A stretch of 64,000 bases of DNA from Blastomonas ursincola. Its GTDB lineage: Bacteria; Pseudomonadota; Alphaproteobacteria; Sphingomonadales; Sphingomonadaceae. The position numbers and the translations under genes are program-made. Of the stretch, positions 1 through 9,527 are shown piece after piece (position 1 is the stretch's first letter; each line of letters starts with the position of its first letter). The stretch spans positions 392,035 to 456,034 of the forward strand of contig NZ_VDES01000003.1 of assembly GCF_013607875.1 (NCBI RefSeq), read 5' to 3'. Under the pieces are notes generated by a model. It searched no databases. It worked only from the letters and a program-made list of their open reading frames with translations, and was not told the DNA's origin.

Positions 1-1
1 C

Positions 2-472
2 GCGACCGCGATCCTGATCTGCGCCAATTCGATGCACAAGGTCTATGACCGGGTGCAGGGCGCGGTCAGCGTTCCGATCATCCATATCGCCGATTGCGTC
101 GGCGAGAAGATGCAGGCCGATGGGATCAAGCGCGCCGCAATCATCGGCACGCGCAACGTGATGCTCGAGAGCTTCTACCGCCAGCGTCTGGTCAAGCACG
201 GCATCGGCCTGCTCGCACCCGAGATGGAGCGCGTGGAGGAGATCGACCGGATCATCTACGAGGAGCTGATGGAGGGCAGGGTCGTCCGCGAATCCGAGCG
301 CACGATGAAGACCTTCCTCACCAATATCGCCAAGGAAGACGTGCAGGCGGTGGTGCTCGGCTGCACCGAGCTCGAAATGATCGTCGATACCAAGGCTAAC
401 GTGCTGCCCATCTATGACGGCACCGAGATTCACGCCCAGGCCGCAGTCGACTGGATCATGGGCGACGCTTGA
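2..472 (+). CDS. Aspartate/glutamate racemase family protein (5' partial)
   Basis: The frame is open from base 2, so the N-terminus lies before the window; 156 residues are visible. Asp/Glu racemases interconvert L- and D-amino acids without cofactor, using two cysteines. Both are visible: the first in CANSMHK (visible residue 7) and the second in VLGCTELE (visible residue 121), the usual distance apart for the C-terminal part of this family. Substrate (aspartate, glutamate or a hydantoin) cannot be decided. It ends 80 bases before the dGTPase-like gene on the same strand. Confidence 0.85.
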   Translation, partial: ATAILICANSMHKVYDRVQGAVSVPIIHIADCVGEKMQADGIKRAAIIGTRNVMLESFYRQRLVKHGIGLLAPEMERVEEIDRIIYEELMEGRVVRESERTMKTFLTNIAKEDVQAVVLGCTELEMIVDTKANVLPIYDGTEIHAQAAVDWIMGDA

Positions 473-552
473 TCTTTTAACCCATGTGGGCGAAGGCGCT
501 GGCGTTTTCCGGCGAGGCTGGAGAGCACCACGCATTCAACGGTAGAACAGCC

Positions 553-1722
553 ATGCACCCCCGCGCGCCCTATGCCAGTGATCCCTCGCGTTCGCGCGGG
601 CGGCAATTTGCCGAAGGGGGCGAGCCGACGCGGGGACCGCGCAGCGCCTTTCAGCGCGACCGCGACCGCATCATCCATTCGATCAGCTTCCGCCGCCTGC
701 GCCACAAGACTCAGGTGTTCGTCGCCCCCGATGGCGATCATTACCGCGTCCGCCTGACCCACAGCCTCGAGGTCGCGCAGATCGGGCGGACGATCGCGCG
801 GGCGCTTGGGCTCGACGAGGACCTGACCGAGGCGCTGTGCCTGGCGCACGACATCGGACACCCCCCGTTCGGACATGCTGGCGAGGATGCGCTGGAGGCC
901 GCGATGGCAGGGCAGGGCGGTTTCGACCATAACGCCCATACCCTGCGCGCGCTGCACGTGCTCGAATCGCCCTATCCGCGCTGGCAGGGTCTCAACCTCA
1001 GCTGGGAGGTGCTCGAGGGGCTCGCCAAGCATAACGGCCCGGTCGAACATGCCCCTTGGGCGCTGGCAGAGATCGACGCCGGTTTCGACCTCGATTTGAA
1101 GCGCTATTCGTCGCTCGAAGCGCAAGTAGCCGCTGTGTCCGACGATATCGCCTATGACAATCACGATATCGACGATGGGCTGCGCGCCGGTTTCCTGTCG
1201 TTCGACGATCTGCTCAGCCTGCCATCGGCGCTGCGGCAATGGGATGCGATTCGCGCTAAATTCTCCGACGTTCCCGAGGCACGGCTGCAGTCCGAATTCG
1301 TACGCGACCAGATCGGTTTGATGGTCAACGACGTCATTGCCTCCACGCGCGCCAGGATAGCGGGGCTCGGCATCGGCAGCATCGAGGATGTCCGCGCCGC
1401 AGGGCAGGTGATCGCCGGTTTTTCCGATGCCATGGCGGAGCAGGAACGCGAACTGAAGCGGTTCATGTATGCGCGGGTCTATCATCATCCGCGCCAGCTC
1501 GAAGCGGCCGACCTGGCGCGGCAGGTCATCGCGGCGCTCTTTGCCGCCTATCGCGACGATCCCGCGCTGCTGCCCGACGACTGGCGTCAACGGTTGCCCG
1601 AAGCCGAGCCAGACAAGAGCCGCCATATAGCCGACTTCCTCGCCGGCATGACTGATCGCTTCGCGCTGTCGCAGCACCGCCAGATCTTCGGCCATGCGCC
1701 CGAAGGCCTCAGCCACGTTTGA
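553..1722 (+). CDS. dgt: Deoxyguanosinetriphosphate triphosphohydrolase-like protein
   Basis: HD-superfamily hydrolase of the dGTPase-like type, which cleaves dNTPs to deoxynucleoside and tripolyphosphate and so helps control dNTP pools. The protein has 389 residues, normal for the alphaproteobacterial short form. The metal-binding HD motif is visible: His70 in HSLEVAQ and His99-Asp100 in AHDIGHPPFGH. An in-frame ATG at 484 would add 23 residues without similarity to the family. I chose ATG 553 because MHPRAPYASDPSRSRGR matches the usual N-terminus. Family assignment is firm; preference for dGTP is not testable here. Confidence 0.9.
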   Translation: MHPRAPYASDPSRSRGRQFAEGGEPTRGPRSAFQRDRDRIIHSISFRRLRHKTQVFVAPDGDHYRVRLTHSLEVAQIGRTIARALGLDEDLTEALCLAHDIGHPPFGHAGEDALEAAMAGQGGFDHNAHTLRALHVLESPYPRWQGLNLSWEVLEGLAKHNGPVEHAPWALAEIDAGFDLDLKRYSSLEAQVAAVSDDIAYDNHDIDDGLRAGFLSFDDLLSLPSALRQWDAIRAKFSDVPEARLQSEFVRDQIGLMVNDVIASTRARIAGLGIGSIEDVRAAGQVIAGFSDAMAEQERELKRFMYARVYHHPRQLEAADLARQVIAALFAAYRDDPALLPDDWRQRLPEAEPDKSRHIADFLAGMTDRFALSQHRQIFGHAPEGLSHV

Positions 1723-1753
1723 ACAGGATTTTGTGCGTCGCAGCGCAATTTGA

Positions 1754-1782
1754 TTGACAGTCCGAAGGCCTTTGCGCATTCC
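1754..1782 (+). promoter_or_regulatory. Candidate sigma-70 promoter for the glycine riboswitch/gcv operon
   Basis: A consensus -35 box TTGACA lies at 1754-1759. The hexamer CATTCC 17 bases downstream (1777-1782) is only a poor -10. Position about 40 bases before the riboswitch fits. The weak -10 keeps this tentative. Confidence 0.35.
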
Positions 1783-1820
1783 GGGCTTGTCGATGCGGCG
1801 CAAGCCTCATGAAACGGCAC

Positions 1821-2012
1821 GGGAGAGCGCGGTGGGTCACCACCGCCACCGAAGGAGCAACCGCCCCGGAATCTCTCAGGTCATCGGGACCGTGTCGTTG
1901 ATCGGCGCTCTGGAAAGCGGGCAGCTGTGCAAGGCTGCTCCACCGAAGGGGTAAATGGGCGGCGCTGGTCGCAACCCATGAAAGCTCTCAGGTTCAAGTG
2001 ACAGAGGGGGTT
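1821..2012 (+). ncRNA. Tandem glycine riboswitch upstream of gcvT
   Basis: Two consecutive glycine aptamers are readable. Aptamer 1 opens with GGGAGAGC at 1821, has CCGAAGGAGCAA around 1849-1860, AATCTCTCAGGT at 1870-1881 and GGACCGT, and closes with GCGCTCTGG near 1906-1914, which pairs with the opening strand. Aptamer 2 follows at once: a GC-rich P3 hairpin, then CACCGAAGGGGTAAAT at 1941-1956, CTCTCAGGTTCAAGTGACAGAGG near 1985-2007. Order and linker length match the cooperative tandem class. The gene that follows is gcvT, so it is expected to switch on glycine cleavage when glycine is high. Confidence 0.95.
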
Positions 2013-2074
2013 GGATGCTCGCAGGGCCCGAAGGCCGTGCAACGCGTTCCAATTCAATCTGCCGGAGTGCCCAG

Positions 2075-3208
2075 ATGACCGATAATATTGCCGATATGAT
2101 GGAACGCGTGGCCGACAGGCTGCTGCCACTCGATGCATGGCATCGGGCGCGCGGCGCGCGCATGGTTCCGTTCGCGGGCTATCAGATGCCCGTTCAGTAT
2201 GAAGGCGTGATGGCCGAACATCTCTGGACGCGCGAGAATGCCGGACTGTTCGATGTCAGCCATATGGGCCAGGTCCTGCTCACCGGCGATGCACCCGATG
2301 TCGCATTGGAAGCGATCGTGCCCGGCGAAATCCAGAAGCTGGGCGTCAACCGCATGCGCTATTCGGTGCTGCTGAACGAGGAAGGTGGCATCCTCGACGA
2401 TCTGATGGTGACGCGGCGCGAGCGCGACCTGTATCTGGTCGTCAACGGCGCATGCAAGTATGACGATCTGGCGCACATGCGCGAGACATTCCCCGACGAG
2501 GTGGTGATTACCCTGCTCGACGAGCGCGCGCTGTTCGCGCTTCAGGGGCCCAAGGCAGGCGAGGCGCTGGCCAGCCTGATCCCCAATGTCGCATCGCTCT
2601 ATTCCATGCAGGCAGGCGCGTTCACGCTCGACGGCATGTCGCTGTGGATCAGCCGCTCGGGCTATACCGGCGAGGACGGCTTCGAGATCAGCGTCGATTG
2701 CGATCATGCCGCCGCGCTCGCCGACCGACTGTGCGCGCTCGATCTGGTCAAGCCGATCGGTCTTGGCGCGCGCGATTCGTTGCGGCTCGAGGCGGGACTG
2801 CCGCTTTATGGCCATGACCTCGACGAAAGCGTCAGCCCGGTCGAAGGGGACCTGTCTTTCGCGATCAGCAAGCGGCGCCGCACCGAGGGCGGCTTTGCCG
2901 GTGCCGAGCGCATTCTCGAAGAACTGGAGGAAGGCACCGACCGCAAGCGCGTCGGCCTTGCCATCGAAGGTCGCCAGCCAGTGCGCGAAGGCGCGGAGCT
3001 GTTTGCCGGCGACCGCATGGTCGGCAAGGTGACCTCGGGCGGTTTCGCACCGACCCTCGGTGCGCCGATCGCGATGGCGCTGGTCAAGTCTGCCTTTGCC
3101 CCGCTGGGCACTGCGCTGGAGGCCGAAGTCCGCGGCAAGCGTATCCCGGTAACGGTCGCAGCCATGCCGTTCGTGCCGCACCGTTATCACCGGCCCAAGA
3201 CCGCCTGA
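2075..3208 (+). CDS. gcvT: Glycine cleavage system aminomethyltransferase (T protein)
   Basis: T protein takes the aminomethyl group from lipoylated H protein, transfers the one-carbon unit to tetrahydrofolate and releases ammonia. The 377-residue protein shows the typical N-terminus ([15 protein letters not shown]), VSHMGQ, the folate-binding [11 protein letters not shown] segment and the [13 protein letters not shown] block. ATG 2075 is preceded by GGAGTG at 2064-2069; an upstream in-frame ATG at 2015 would run from the end of the riboswitch and is unlikely. First gene of the gcv operon, 28 bases before gcvH. Confidence 0.96.
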   Translation: MTDNIADMMERVADRLLPLDAWHRARGARMVPFAGYQMPVQYEGVMAEHLWTRENAGLFDVSHMGQVLLTGDAPDVALEAIVPGEIQKLGVNRMRYSVLLNEEGGILDDLMVTRRERDLYLVVNGACKYDDLAHMRETFPDEVVITLLDERALFALQGPKAGEALASLIPNVASLYSMQAGAFTLDGMSLWISRSGYTGEDGFEISVDCDHAAALADRLCALDLVKPIGLGARDSLRLEAGLPLYGHDLDESVSPVEGDLSFAISKRRRTEGGFAGAERILEELEEGTDRKRVGLAIEGRQPVREGAELFAGDRMVGKVTSGGFAPTLGAPIAMALVKSAFAPLGTALEAEVRGKRIPVTVAAMPFVPHRYHRPKTA

Positions 3209-3236
3209 ACATCTAACGACCCGATGGAGTGACACC

Positions 3237-3608
3237 ATGAGCCGCTATTTTACCGAAGAACATGAATGGGTTGAAGTCGAAGGCAAGATCGCCACGGTCG
3301 GCATCACCGAATATGCGCAGCAGCAGCTGGGCGACGTGGTGTTCGTCGACGTGCCCGCCGAAGGCAAGCAGTTCGACAAGGGCGACGAAGCCGCCGTCGT
3401 CGAGTCGGTCAAGGCCGCAAGCGATGTCTACAGCCCGATCTCCGGGACCATCGTCGAGGGCAATGAGGTTCTCGCTGACGAACCCGGCCTGGTCAATTCG
3501 GACCCCGAAGGCGATGGCTGGTTTTTCAAGCTGGAACTGAGCGACGAAGCCGAACTTGACGCATTGATGGATGAGGCAGCGTACAAGAAGTTCGTCGCAG
3601 ACCTCTGA
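3237..3608 (+). CDS. gcvH: Glycine cleavage system H protein
   Basis: Small lipoyl carrier that shuttles the aminomethyl intermediate between P, T and L proteins. The length of 123 residues is normal. The lipoylation site is Lys59 in [14 protein letters not shown], and HEWVEVEG at the N-terminus is typical. A GATGGAGTGA stretch just upstream of ATG 3237 supplies the ribosome binding site. It sits between gcvT and gcvPA; the L protein (Lpd) is not in this window, as usual. Confidence 0.97.
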   Translation: MSRYFTEEHEWVEVEGKIATVGITEYAQQQLGDVVFVDVPAEGKQFDKGDEAAVVESVKAASDVYSPISGTIVEGNEVLADEPGLVNSDPEGDGWFFKLELSDEAELDALMDEAAYKKFVADL

Positions 3609-3644
3609 TTTTTCATCGTTTCTGACCCAAGGACATTAGCCGCA

Positions 3645-5003
3645 ATGCGCTATCTCCCGCTCAACAACCAGGATCGCAGCGCGATGCTCGCCACGATCGG
3701 CGCAGCCTCGATCGACGACCTGTTCATCGATATCCCCGAAGAGGCCCGGCTGACCGGCCCGATCCACGGCCTGCCGATGCACGCGCCCGAAATGGCGGTC
3801 GAACGGCACATGAAGGCGCTGGCCAGCCAGAATCTGGTCGCGGGCGACGTGCCCTTCTTCATGGGCGCGGGCGCCTATCGGCACCATGTCCCTGCTTCGG
3901 TCGATCATCTGATCCAGCGCGGCGAGTTCCTGACGGCGTACACGCCCTATCAGCCGGAAATTGCGCAGGGCACGCTGCAGATGCTGTTCGAATTCCAGAC
4001 CCAGGTCGCCCGGCTGCTCGGCTGCGATGTCGCGAACGCATCGATGTACGATGGCTCGACCGCGTGCTGGGAAGCGATCGGCATGGCGCGGCGCATCACC
4101 AAGCGCGCCACCGCCTTGCTGTCCTCGGGCCTGCACCCGCATTATGTCGGCGTTGCCAAGACCATGGCGCGGTTCACCGGGGATGCGCTCGTCCATCAGG
4201 CCCCGAGCCTGAAGCCCGAGACCGACATTGCCGACCTGATCGGTCAGATCGACAAGAATACCAGCTGCGTCGTGGTGCAATATCCCGACATTCTCGGCCG
4301 CGTCGAGGATTTGTCGGCGCTCGCGCAAGCGACTCAGGCCGCCGGCGCGCTGCTGATCGCGGTCGTCACCGAGCCGGTGGCGCTGGGCGCGCTGCGCAGC
4401 CCCGGTGAAATGGGCGCGGATATCGTCGTGGGCGAAGGCCAATCGCTCGGCGTCGGCCTGCAGTTTGGCGGTCCCTATGTCGGCCTGTTCGGCTGCAAGC
4501 AGAAATATGTCCGCCAGATGCCGGGGCGCCTGTGCGGCGAGACCCTCGATGCCGAGGGCAAGCGCGGCTTCGTGCTGACGCTCTCGACCCGCGAACAGCA
4601 TATCCGCCGCGAAAAGGCGACGAGCAACATCTGCACCAATAGCGGGCTGTGCGCGCTGGCGTTCAGCATTCACATGACGCTGCTCGGCGAAAAGGGCCTT
4701 CGCGGTCTTGCAGAGGTCAACCATGCGATGGCGGTGACCGCAGCCGAACGCCTCGAGAATGTTCCGGGCGTCAAGCTGCTCAACGCGAGCTTTTTCAACG
4801 AGTTCACGCTGGTTCTTCCCAAGGATGCCCGCACGATCGTCCGTGCGCTCGCGGATCGCAGGATCCTGGGCGGCGTCTCGCTGGGCCGCCTGTATCCGGA
4901 AGAAGCTGACCTTGCCAACGGACTGGTCGTCGCCGTCACAGAGACCGCGACGCTCGAAGACATCGAAGCCTTTGCCACGAACCTTGAGGAGCTGCTGGCA
5001 TGA
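3645..5003 (+). CDS. gcvPA: Glycine dehydrogenase (decarboxylating) subunit 1 (P protein, alpha)
   Basis: N-terminal half of the split P protein, which decarboxylates glycine with PLP and loads H protein. The protein has 452 residues and begins MRYLPLNNQDRSAM, with the typical FMGAGAYRHHVPASVDHL, TAYTPYQPEIAQGTLQ and MYDGSTACWEA segments. The PLP-binding lysine is in the partner subunit. The stop overlaps the start of gcvPB (ATGA at 5000-5003), so the two subunits are translationally coupled. Confidence 0.97.
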   Translation: MRYLPLNNQDRSAMLATIGAASIDDLFIDIPEEARLTGPIHGLPMHAPEMAVERHMKALASQNLVAGDVPFFMGAGAYRHHVPASVDHLIQRGEFLTAYTPYQPEIAQGTLQMLFEFQTQVARLLGCDVANASMYDGSTACWEAIGMARRITKRATALLSSGLHPHYVGVAKTMARFTGDALVHQAPSLKPETDIADLIGQIDKNTSCVVVQYPDILGRVEDLSALAQATQAAGALLIAVVTEPVALGALRSPGEMGADIVVGEGQSLGVGLQFGGPYVGLFGCKQKYVRQMPGRLCGETLDAEGKRGFVLTLSTREQHIRREKATSNICTNSGLCALAFSIHMTLLGEKGLRGLAEVNHAMAVTAAERLENVPGVKLLNASFFNEFTLVLPKDARTIVRALADRRILGGVSLGRLYPEEADLANGLVVAVTETATLEDIEAFATNLEELLA

Positions 5004-6580
5004 GCATGAACAACCAGGGACGTCCCACCCGTCCTGCCGAAGACAGCGCCGCATCCTCGGCGCTGGCGACCAGCACTGGCAACCGCGCGCTGATGCTCGA
5101 GGAAGCGCTGATCTTCGAGATCGGCGATTCGACCCGCACCGGCGTCGACCTGCCCGCAGCTCCGATGGCCGTCTCGCGGCTTGGCGGACTTGAGCGCAAG
5201 GCCGCCATCGGTCTGCCGGGTCTGTCCGAGCAGGAAACGGTGCGGCACTACACGCGCCTCAGCCGCCAGAACTATGCCATCGACCTTGGCCTGTTTCCGC
5301 TGGGATCGTGCACGATGAAGCACAACCCCCGTCTCAACGAGAAGATGGCGCGGCTTCCGGGCTTTGCCGACATCCATCCGCTGCAGCCGATCCAGACCGT
5401 TCAGGGCGCGCTGGCGGTCATCGACGAGCTGGGCGAATGGCTCGTCAAGCTGACCGGCATGGCCGGCGTCGCGATGTCACCCAAGGCGGGCGCGCATGGC
5501 GAGCTGTGCGGCATCCTCGCGATCCGTTCGGCGCTCGAAGCGCGCGGCGACAAGCGTTCGGTCATCCTGGTCCCCGAGAGCGCGCACGGCACCAACCCGG
5601 CGACCGCGGCGTTCGTCGGCTATCAGGTCGAGGACATTCCGGCCAAGCCCGATGGCCGTGTCGATGTCGATGCGCTGAAGGCCCGGCTCGGACCCGATGT
5701 CGCAGGCGTGATGATCACCAACCCCAATACCTGCGGCCTGTTCGAGCGCGAGCTCAAGAACATCTCGGACGCAGTGCATGAGGCGGGCGGCTTCGTCTAT
5801 TGCGACGGCGCAAACTTCAACGCGGTGGTCGGCAAGGTGCGTCCGGGCGATCTGGGCGTCGATGCGATGCACATCAACCTGCACAAGACCTTCTCCACCC
5901 CGCATGGCGGCGGCGGCCCCGGCTCGGGCCCGGTGGTGTTCTCCGAAGCGCTCGCGCCGTTTGCGCCGCTTCCGTTCGTCGAACGCACCGAGGACGGCAA
6001 GCTGGCGCTGATCGAGGAAGAGAGCATGGAGGACCATCACGCCTCCAGCTTCGGTCGCATGGTCGCCTTCCATGGCCAGATGGGCATGTTCAGCCGCGCA
6101 CTGACCTACATCCTCAGCCATGGTGCCGACGGACTGCTCCAGGTCGCCGAGGATGCGGTGCTCAACGCCAATTACGTGCTGCGTTCGCTCGAGGACGTGC
6201 TCGACGCGCCGTTCGCGAATGCCGGACCCTGCATGCACGAGGCCCTATTCTCGGACAATGGCCTCGCCGAGGGCTTCTCGACGCTCGACATCGCCAAGGG
6301 TCTGATCGACGAGGGTTTCCACCCGATGACGGTCTATTTCCCGCTGGTGGTGCACGGCGCGATGCTCGTCGAACCGACCGAGACAGAAAGCAAGGCGGCG
6401 CTCGACCAGTTCATCGGCGCGCTGCGTTCGGTGGCCCTGCGCGCCAAGCAGGGCGATCCATCGCTGCACAGCGCGCCGCACTTTGCGCCGCGTCGCCGCC
6501 TAGACGAGACCCAGGCCGCGCGCAAACCGGTACTGGTCTGGACCGAGCCGGTGGTCGAACAGGCCGAAGCTGCAGAGTGA
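5000..6580 (+). CDS. gcvPB: Glycine dehydrogenase (decarboxylating) subunit 2 (P protein, beta)
   Basis: C-terminal half of the two-subunit P protein. The PLP lysine is Lys296 in INLHKTFSTPHGGGG, and SAHGTNPATAA is also visible. The total of 526 residues includes an N-terminal extension of about 30 low-complexity residues. ATG 5000 overlaps the gcvPA stop; a second ATG at 5006 is equally placed. It is the last gene of the operon and is followed by a strong intrinsic terminator at 6593. Confidence 0.97.
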   Translation: MSMNNQGRPTRPAEDSAASSALATSTGNRALMLEEALIFEIGDSTRTGVDLPAAPMAVSRLGGLERKAAIGLPGLSEQETVRHYTRLSRQNYAIDLGLFPLGSCTMKHNPRLNEKMARLPGFADIHPLQPIQTVQGALAVIDELGEWLVKLTGMAGVAMSPKAGAHGELCGILAIRSALEARGDKRSVILVPESAHGTNPATAAFVGYQVEDIPAKPDGRVDVDALKARLGPDVAGVMITNPNTCGLFERELKNISDAVHEAGGFVYCDGANFNAVVGKVRPGDLGVDAMHINLHKTFSTPHGGGGPGSGPVVFSEALAPFAPLPFVERTEDGKLALIEEESMEDHHASSFGRMVAFHGQMGMFSRALTYILSHGADGLLQVAEDAVLNANYVLRSLEDVLDAPFANAGPCMHEALFSDNGLAEGFSTLDIAKGLIDEGFHPMTVYFPLVVHGAMLVEPTETESKAALDQFIGALRSVALRAKQGDPSLHSAPHFAPRRRLDETQAARKPVLVWTEPVVEQAEAAE

Positions 6581-6592
6581 TCCCTTCGGACT

Positions 6593-6624
6593 GCCCGCCC
6601 GGTTCTGCACCGGGCGGGCTTTTT
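6593..6624 (+). terminator. Intrinsic terminator of the gcv operon
   Basis: Ten-base stem GCCCGCCCGG/CCGGGCGGGC with a seven-base loop, followed by five T (6620-6624), 12 bases after the gcvPB stop. Confidence 0.93.
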
Positions 6625-6626
6625 CG

Positions 6627-7133
6627 TCAGATCCAGCGGCGCACGCGCGCGCAATAATCCTCGAACGCCTTGCCAAATTTGCGGCGCAAGTAACTCTCTT
6701 CCTTGGCGATCACCGCCCGGTCGATCGCAATGAACGCGAATGGGACGAAGGCCAGCACGCCCATACTGGCCTCCCACAGCGCGTAGCCCAGCTGGATCAT
6801 CAGCATGCCCAGGTACATCGGGTTGCGGCTGTGCCGATAGGGTCCGCGCGCGATGATGGCCTGGCTCGGCGTCCAGGGCTGCGGATCCTCGCCATAGGCG
6901 CTGAACATGCCCAATGAGACGATGATCAGCCCGATCCCCGCCATCATCAGGCCAAAGCCCGGCCATTCCATCGCGCGGCCCATCGGAATGGGCGGCAGGC
7001 TCATGACGTCGTCGAGCAGAAGGCCGAGCATCAGGAAACCGAGGAACACCAGCGGCGGCGGAAAACCCACCGATGGCGCGATGCTGGGGTCGATGCGCGG
7101 CAATTGGGGTGGTTCGTCGTCCATGTTGCTCAA
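6627..7133 (-). CDS. Isoprenylcysteine carboxyl methyltransferase-like membrane protein
   Basis: This 168-residue integral membrane protein has about four hydrophobic segments and the C-terminal ICMT/PEMT-type methyltransferase signature: GPYRHSRNPMYLGM in the middle and KEESYLRRKFGKAFEDYCARVRRWI at the end. Such proteins bind S-adenosylmethionine in the membrane. The bacterial substrates are mostly unknown, and prenylated protein targets are not expected. Convergent with gcvPB, with its stop just past the terminator. Confidence 0.85.
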   Translation of the reverse strand: MSNMDDEPPQLPRIDPSIAPSVGFPPPLVFLGFLMLGLLLDDVMSLPPIPMGRAMEWPGFGLMMAGIGLIIVSLGMFSAYGEDPQPWTPSQAIIARGPYRHSRNPMYLGMLMIQLGYALWEASMGVLAFVPFAFIAIDRAVIAKEESYLRRKFGKAFEDYCARVRRWI

Positions 7134-7201
7134 ACTGGAGCCTCACCTTGGCCGACGCAAGCCAAACGATTGCCGATAGCCTCGCTTCGCGCCATGATGC
7201 C

Positions 7202-7843
7202 ATGATGACCGAACCCAAGCCCTGGCTGATCAACGAGGCGGGCACCGAAGCCCGCCGCCATGCTCCCGCGACGCTGCGCAACCGTCAAGTCATCGCGCAG
7301 GTGCTGCGCGACATCCTCCCCGACAGCGGCATGGTGCTCGAGATTGCCAGCGGCAGCGGAGAGCATGTCGTGCATTTCGCACAGGCATTTCCGCATCTGC
7401 AATGGCAGCCGAGCGATTGCGAGCCTGCCGCTCTGCATTCGATCGCCGCCTGGACGGCAGAGACCGGCACAGCCAATGTACTGCCTCCGGTGCTGATCGA
7501 TGTCGAGCAGGAAGCCTGGCCCGTCCGGCATGCCGATGCGATCCTGTGCATCAACATGGTGCATATCAGCCCGTGGAGCGCGACGCTGGCACTCTTGCGC
7601 CACACCGCCGCGCTGCTGCCAGCCGGCGCGCCGCTCTATCTCTACGGACCGTTCGTGCGTCATGACGTCATGACGGCGGAGAGCAACATGGCCTTTGACG
7701 CATCGCTCAAGGCACGCAATCCGGCCTGGGGGCTGCGTGACGTTGCTGATGTTGACGCAGCCGCTGCCGAATGTCGCATCGTTCGTACCGGGTTGATCGA
7801 GATGCCCGCGAACAACCTGTCGCTCGTCTATCGGCGCGCCTGA
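7202..7843 (+). CDS. DUF938 family SAM-dependent methyltransferase
   Basis: The protein has 213 residues, typical of DUF938. The SAM-binding motif VLEIASGSGEHVVHFA appears near residues 42-57, followed by the family hallmark PHLQWQPSD and later LYLYGPF. The N-terminus W-L-I-N-E-A-G-T with alternating arginines also fits. Start at the tandem ATGs 7202/7205; the frame continues upstream to 7073 but over the divergent neighbour. Substrate unknown. Confidence 0.85.
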   Translation: MMTEPKPWLINEAGTEARRHAPATLRNRQVIAQVLRDILPDSGMVLEIASGSGEHVVHFAQAFPHLQWQPSDCEPAALHSIAAWTAETGTANVLPPVLIDVEQEAWPVRHADAILCINMVHISPWSATLALLRHTAALLPAGAPLYLYGPFVRHDVMTAESNMAFDASLKARNPAWGLRDVADVDAAAAECRIVRTGLIEMPANNLSLVYRRA

Positions 7844-7943
7844 CGCAAATCTATTGTCAAGCCATAGTCTTTCTGCCTAGCCTGTGCGGGCGAGGGCAGG
7901 GCCGCAAAGGTCCGCCCAACTGCCGAACCTGTGGGAGAGAGAG

Positions 7944-9527
7944 ATGCTGGCTACCGCCACCAATGCGCGTACCGACTTGGGTTCCACCGTCCGCTACTGG
8001 GCCGAAGAGCGCCCCGACGCCATCGCCATGGACGATGGGATCACCCGCATCAGCTATCGCGAGCTCGACCAGATGGCCGATCGCTATGCCCGCGCCTTTG
8101 TCGCTTCCGGCCTGGCGCCTGGCAACCGCATCGCCTGGCTGGGCAAGAACGCCAGCCTGTATTTCACGCTGCTGATCGCTGCGAGCCGCGCCGGCCTCGC
8201 GATGGTGCCGGTGGGCTGGCGGCTCGCGGTGCCCGAAGTGCGCTATATCCTGTCCGATACCGAAGCGGCGCTGCTGGTCTGCCAGCCCTTTTCCGCCGAG
8301 ACCGCCAGGGCGGCGGCCGAGGGGCTGGACAGCCTGAAGACACTGCTGATCGATGCCGAGGGAGACGCCTCGGGCCTGCAATCGCTCGACATCTGGGCCG
8401 CGGAACAGGGCGATGCTGCGCTGCCGCAAGTCGATCCCGAGCGCGGCGTGCTGCAGCTCTACACCTCGGGCACCACCGGTCACCCCAAGGGCGCGGTGCT
8501 GTGCAATCGCAACATGTTTGCGCTACGACCGATCATCGAGGCTTCGGATGTCGACTGGTACAAGGTGAGTGTCGAGGATTCGATGCTGGTCATCATGCCC
8601 GTTGCGCATATTGCCGGATCGGGAGTCGGCACGATCGCCTTCTACAATGGCTGCCGCGCGGTCATCCGCGCCGAATTCTCGCCCGATGCGGTGCTCGATT
8701 GCGTCGCGGATGGCGTCACGCACATGTTCCTGGTGCCGACCGCGCTGCAGATGGTGGTCAACCACCCGCGCGCCGCGACGACCGACTGGTCGCGGCTCAA
8801 GCTCGTCATGTACGGTGCCGCGCCGATCCCGCTCGAACTGCTGCGCCAGTGCATGCACGTGATGGGCGCGGAATTCTGCCAGCAATATGGCATGACTGAA
8901 ACCACCGGCACCTTTTGCGCGCTGCCGCCGGAGGACCATGACCCCAATGGCAACCAGCGGATGCGGTCTGCCGGCAAGGCGCTTCCCGGCGTGGAAATCC
9001 GGATCATCGATGCGGCGGGCAACCCCGTGCCCAACGGCACGATCGGCGAGATCGCCACTCGCTCACCGCTCAACATGACCGGTTACTGGCGCAACGAGGC
9101 CAAGACGCGCGAGACGGTCGATGGCGATGGCTGGCTGCGCACGGGCGATGCCGCCTATATGGACGACGACGGCTATGTTTATATCCAGGACCGGGTAAAG
9201 GACATGATCATCTCGGGCGGCGAGAACGTTTATCCCGCCGAGGTCGAGAACGCGATCTTCGGCCATCCCGATGTGCTCGAGGTTGCGGTGATCGGCATTC
9301 CCGACGACAAATGGGGCGAGGCGGTGAAAGCGGTGGTAGTGCCCAAGCCGGGACACGAGGTCGATCCTGCCTCGGTCATCGCCTGGGCGCGCGAGCGGAT
9401 CGCGCCGTTCAAGGCCCCCAAGAGCGTGGATGTCATTCCGGAAATGCCACGCAATGCCACCGGCAAGATCCTGCGGCGCGAGTTGCGCGCGCCGTATTGG
9501 GAGGGTCAGGAGCGCGCGGTCGCCTGA
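7944..9527 (+). CDS. AMP-binding acyl-CoA synthetase (fatty-acid/carboxylic acid-CoA ligase)
   Basis: ANL-superfamily ligase of 527 residues that adenylates a carboxylic acid and transfers it to CoA. The P-loop LYTSGTTGHPKGAV, QQYGMTETTG, the hinge region GYVYIQDRVKDMIISGGENVYPAEVE and the C-terminal catalytic lysine in ATGKILRREL are all present. ATG 7944 follows GGGAGAGAGAG; the frame is open upstream but without family similarity. Chain length is not decidable. With the downstream acyl-CoA dehydrogenase and hydratases, a role in acyl-CoA catabolism is likely. Confidence 0.92.
   Translation: MLATATNARTDLGSTVRYWAEERPDAIAMDDGITRISYRELDQMADRYARAFVASGLAPGNRIAWLGKNASLYFTLLIAASRAGLAMVPVGWRLAVPEVRYILSDTEAALLVCQPFSAETARAAAEGLDSLKTLLIDAEGDASGLQSLDIWAAEQGDAALPQVDPERGVLQLYTSGTTGHPKGAVLCNRNMFALRPIIEASDVDWYKVSVEDSMLVIMPVAHIAGSGVGTIAFYNGCRAVIRAEFSPDAVLDCVADGVTHMFLVPTALQMVVNHPRAATTDWSRLKLVMYGAAPIPLELLRQCMHVMGAEFCQQYGMTETTGTFCALPPEDHDPNGNQRMRSAGKALPGVEIRIIDAAGNPVPNGTIGEIATRSPLNMTGYWRNEAKTRETVDGDGWLRTGDAAYMDDDGYVYIQDRVKDMIISGGENVYPAEVENAIFGHPDVLEVAVIGIPDDKWGEAVKAVVVPKPGHEVDPASVIAWARERIAPFKAPKSVDVIPEMPRNATGKILRRELRAPYWEGQERAVA

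Noticed and set aside
430..1803. Minus-strand open frame opposite the dGTPase-like gene
   Set aside because: Arg/Gln-rich shadow without motif; the plus-strand HD protein is clear.
3645..6580. Two-part P protein considered as a frameshifted gcvP
   Set aside because: The gcvPA/gcvPB split with ATGA overlap is the normal form in many bacteria; both parts are full length.
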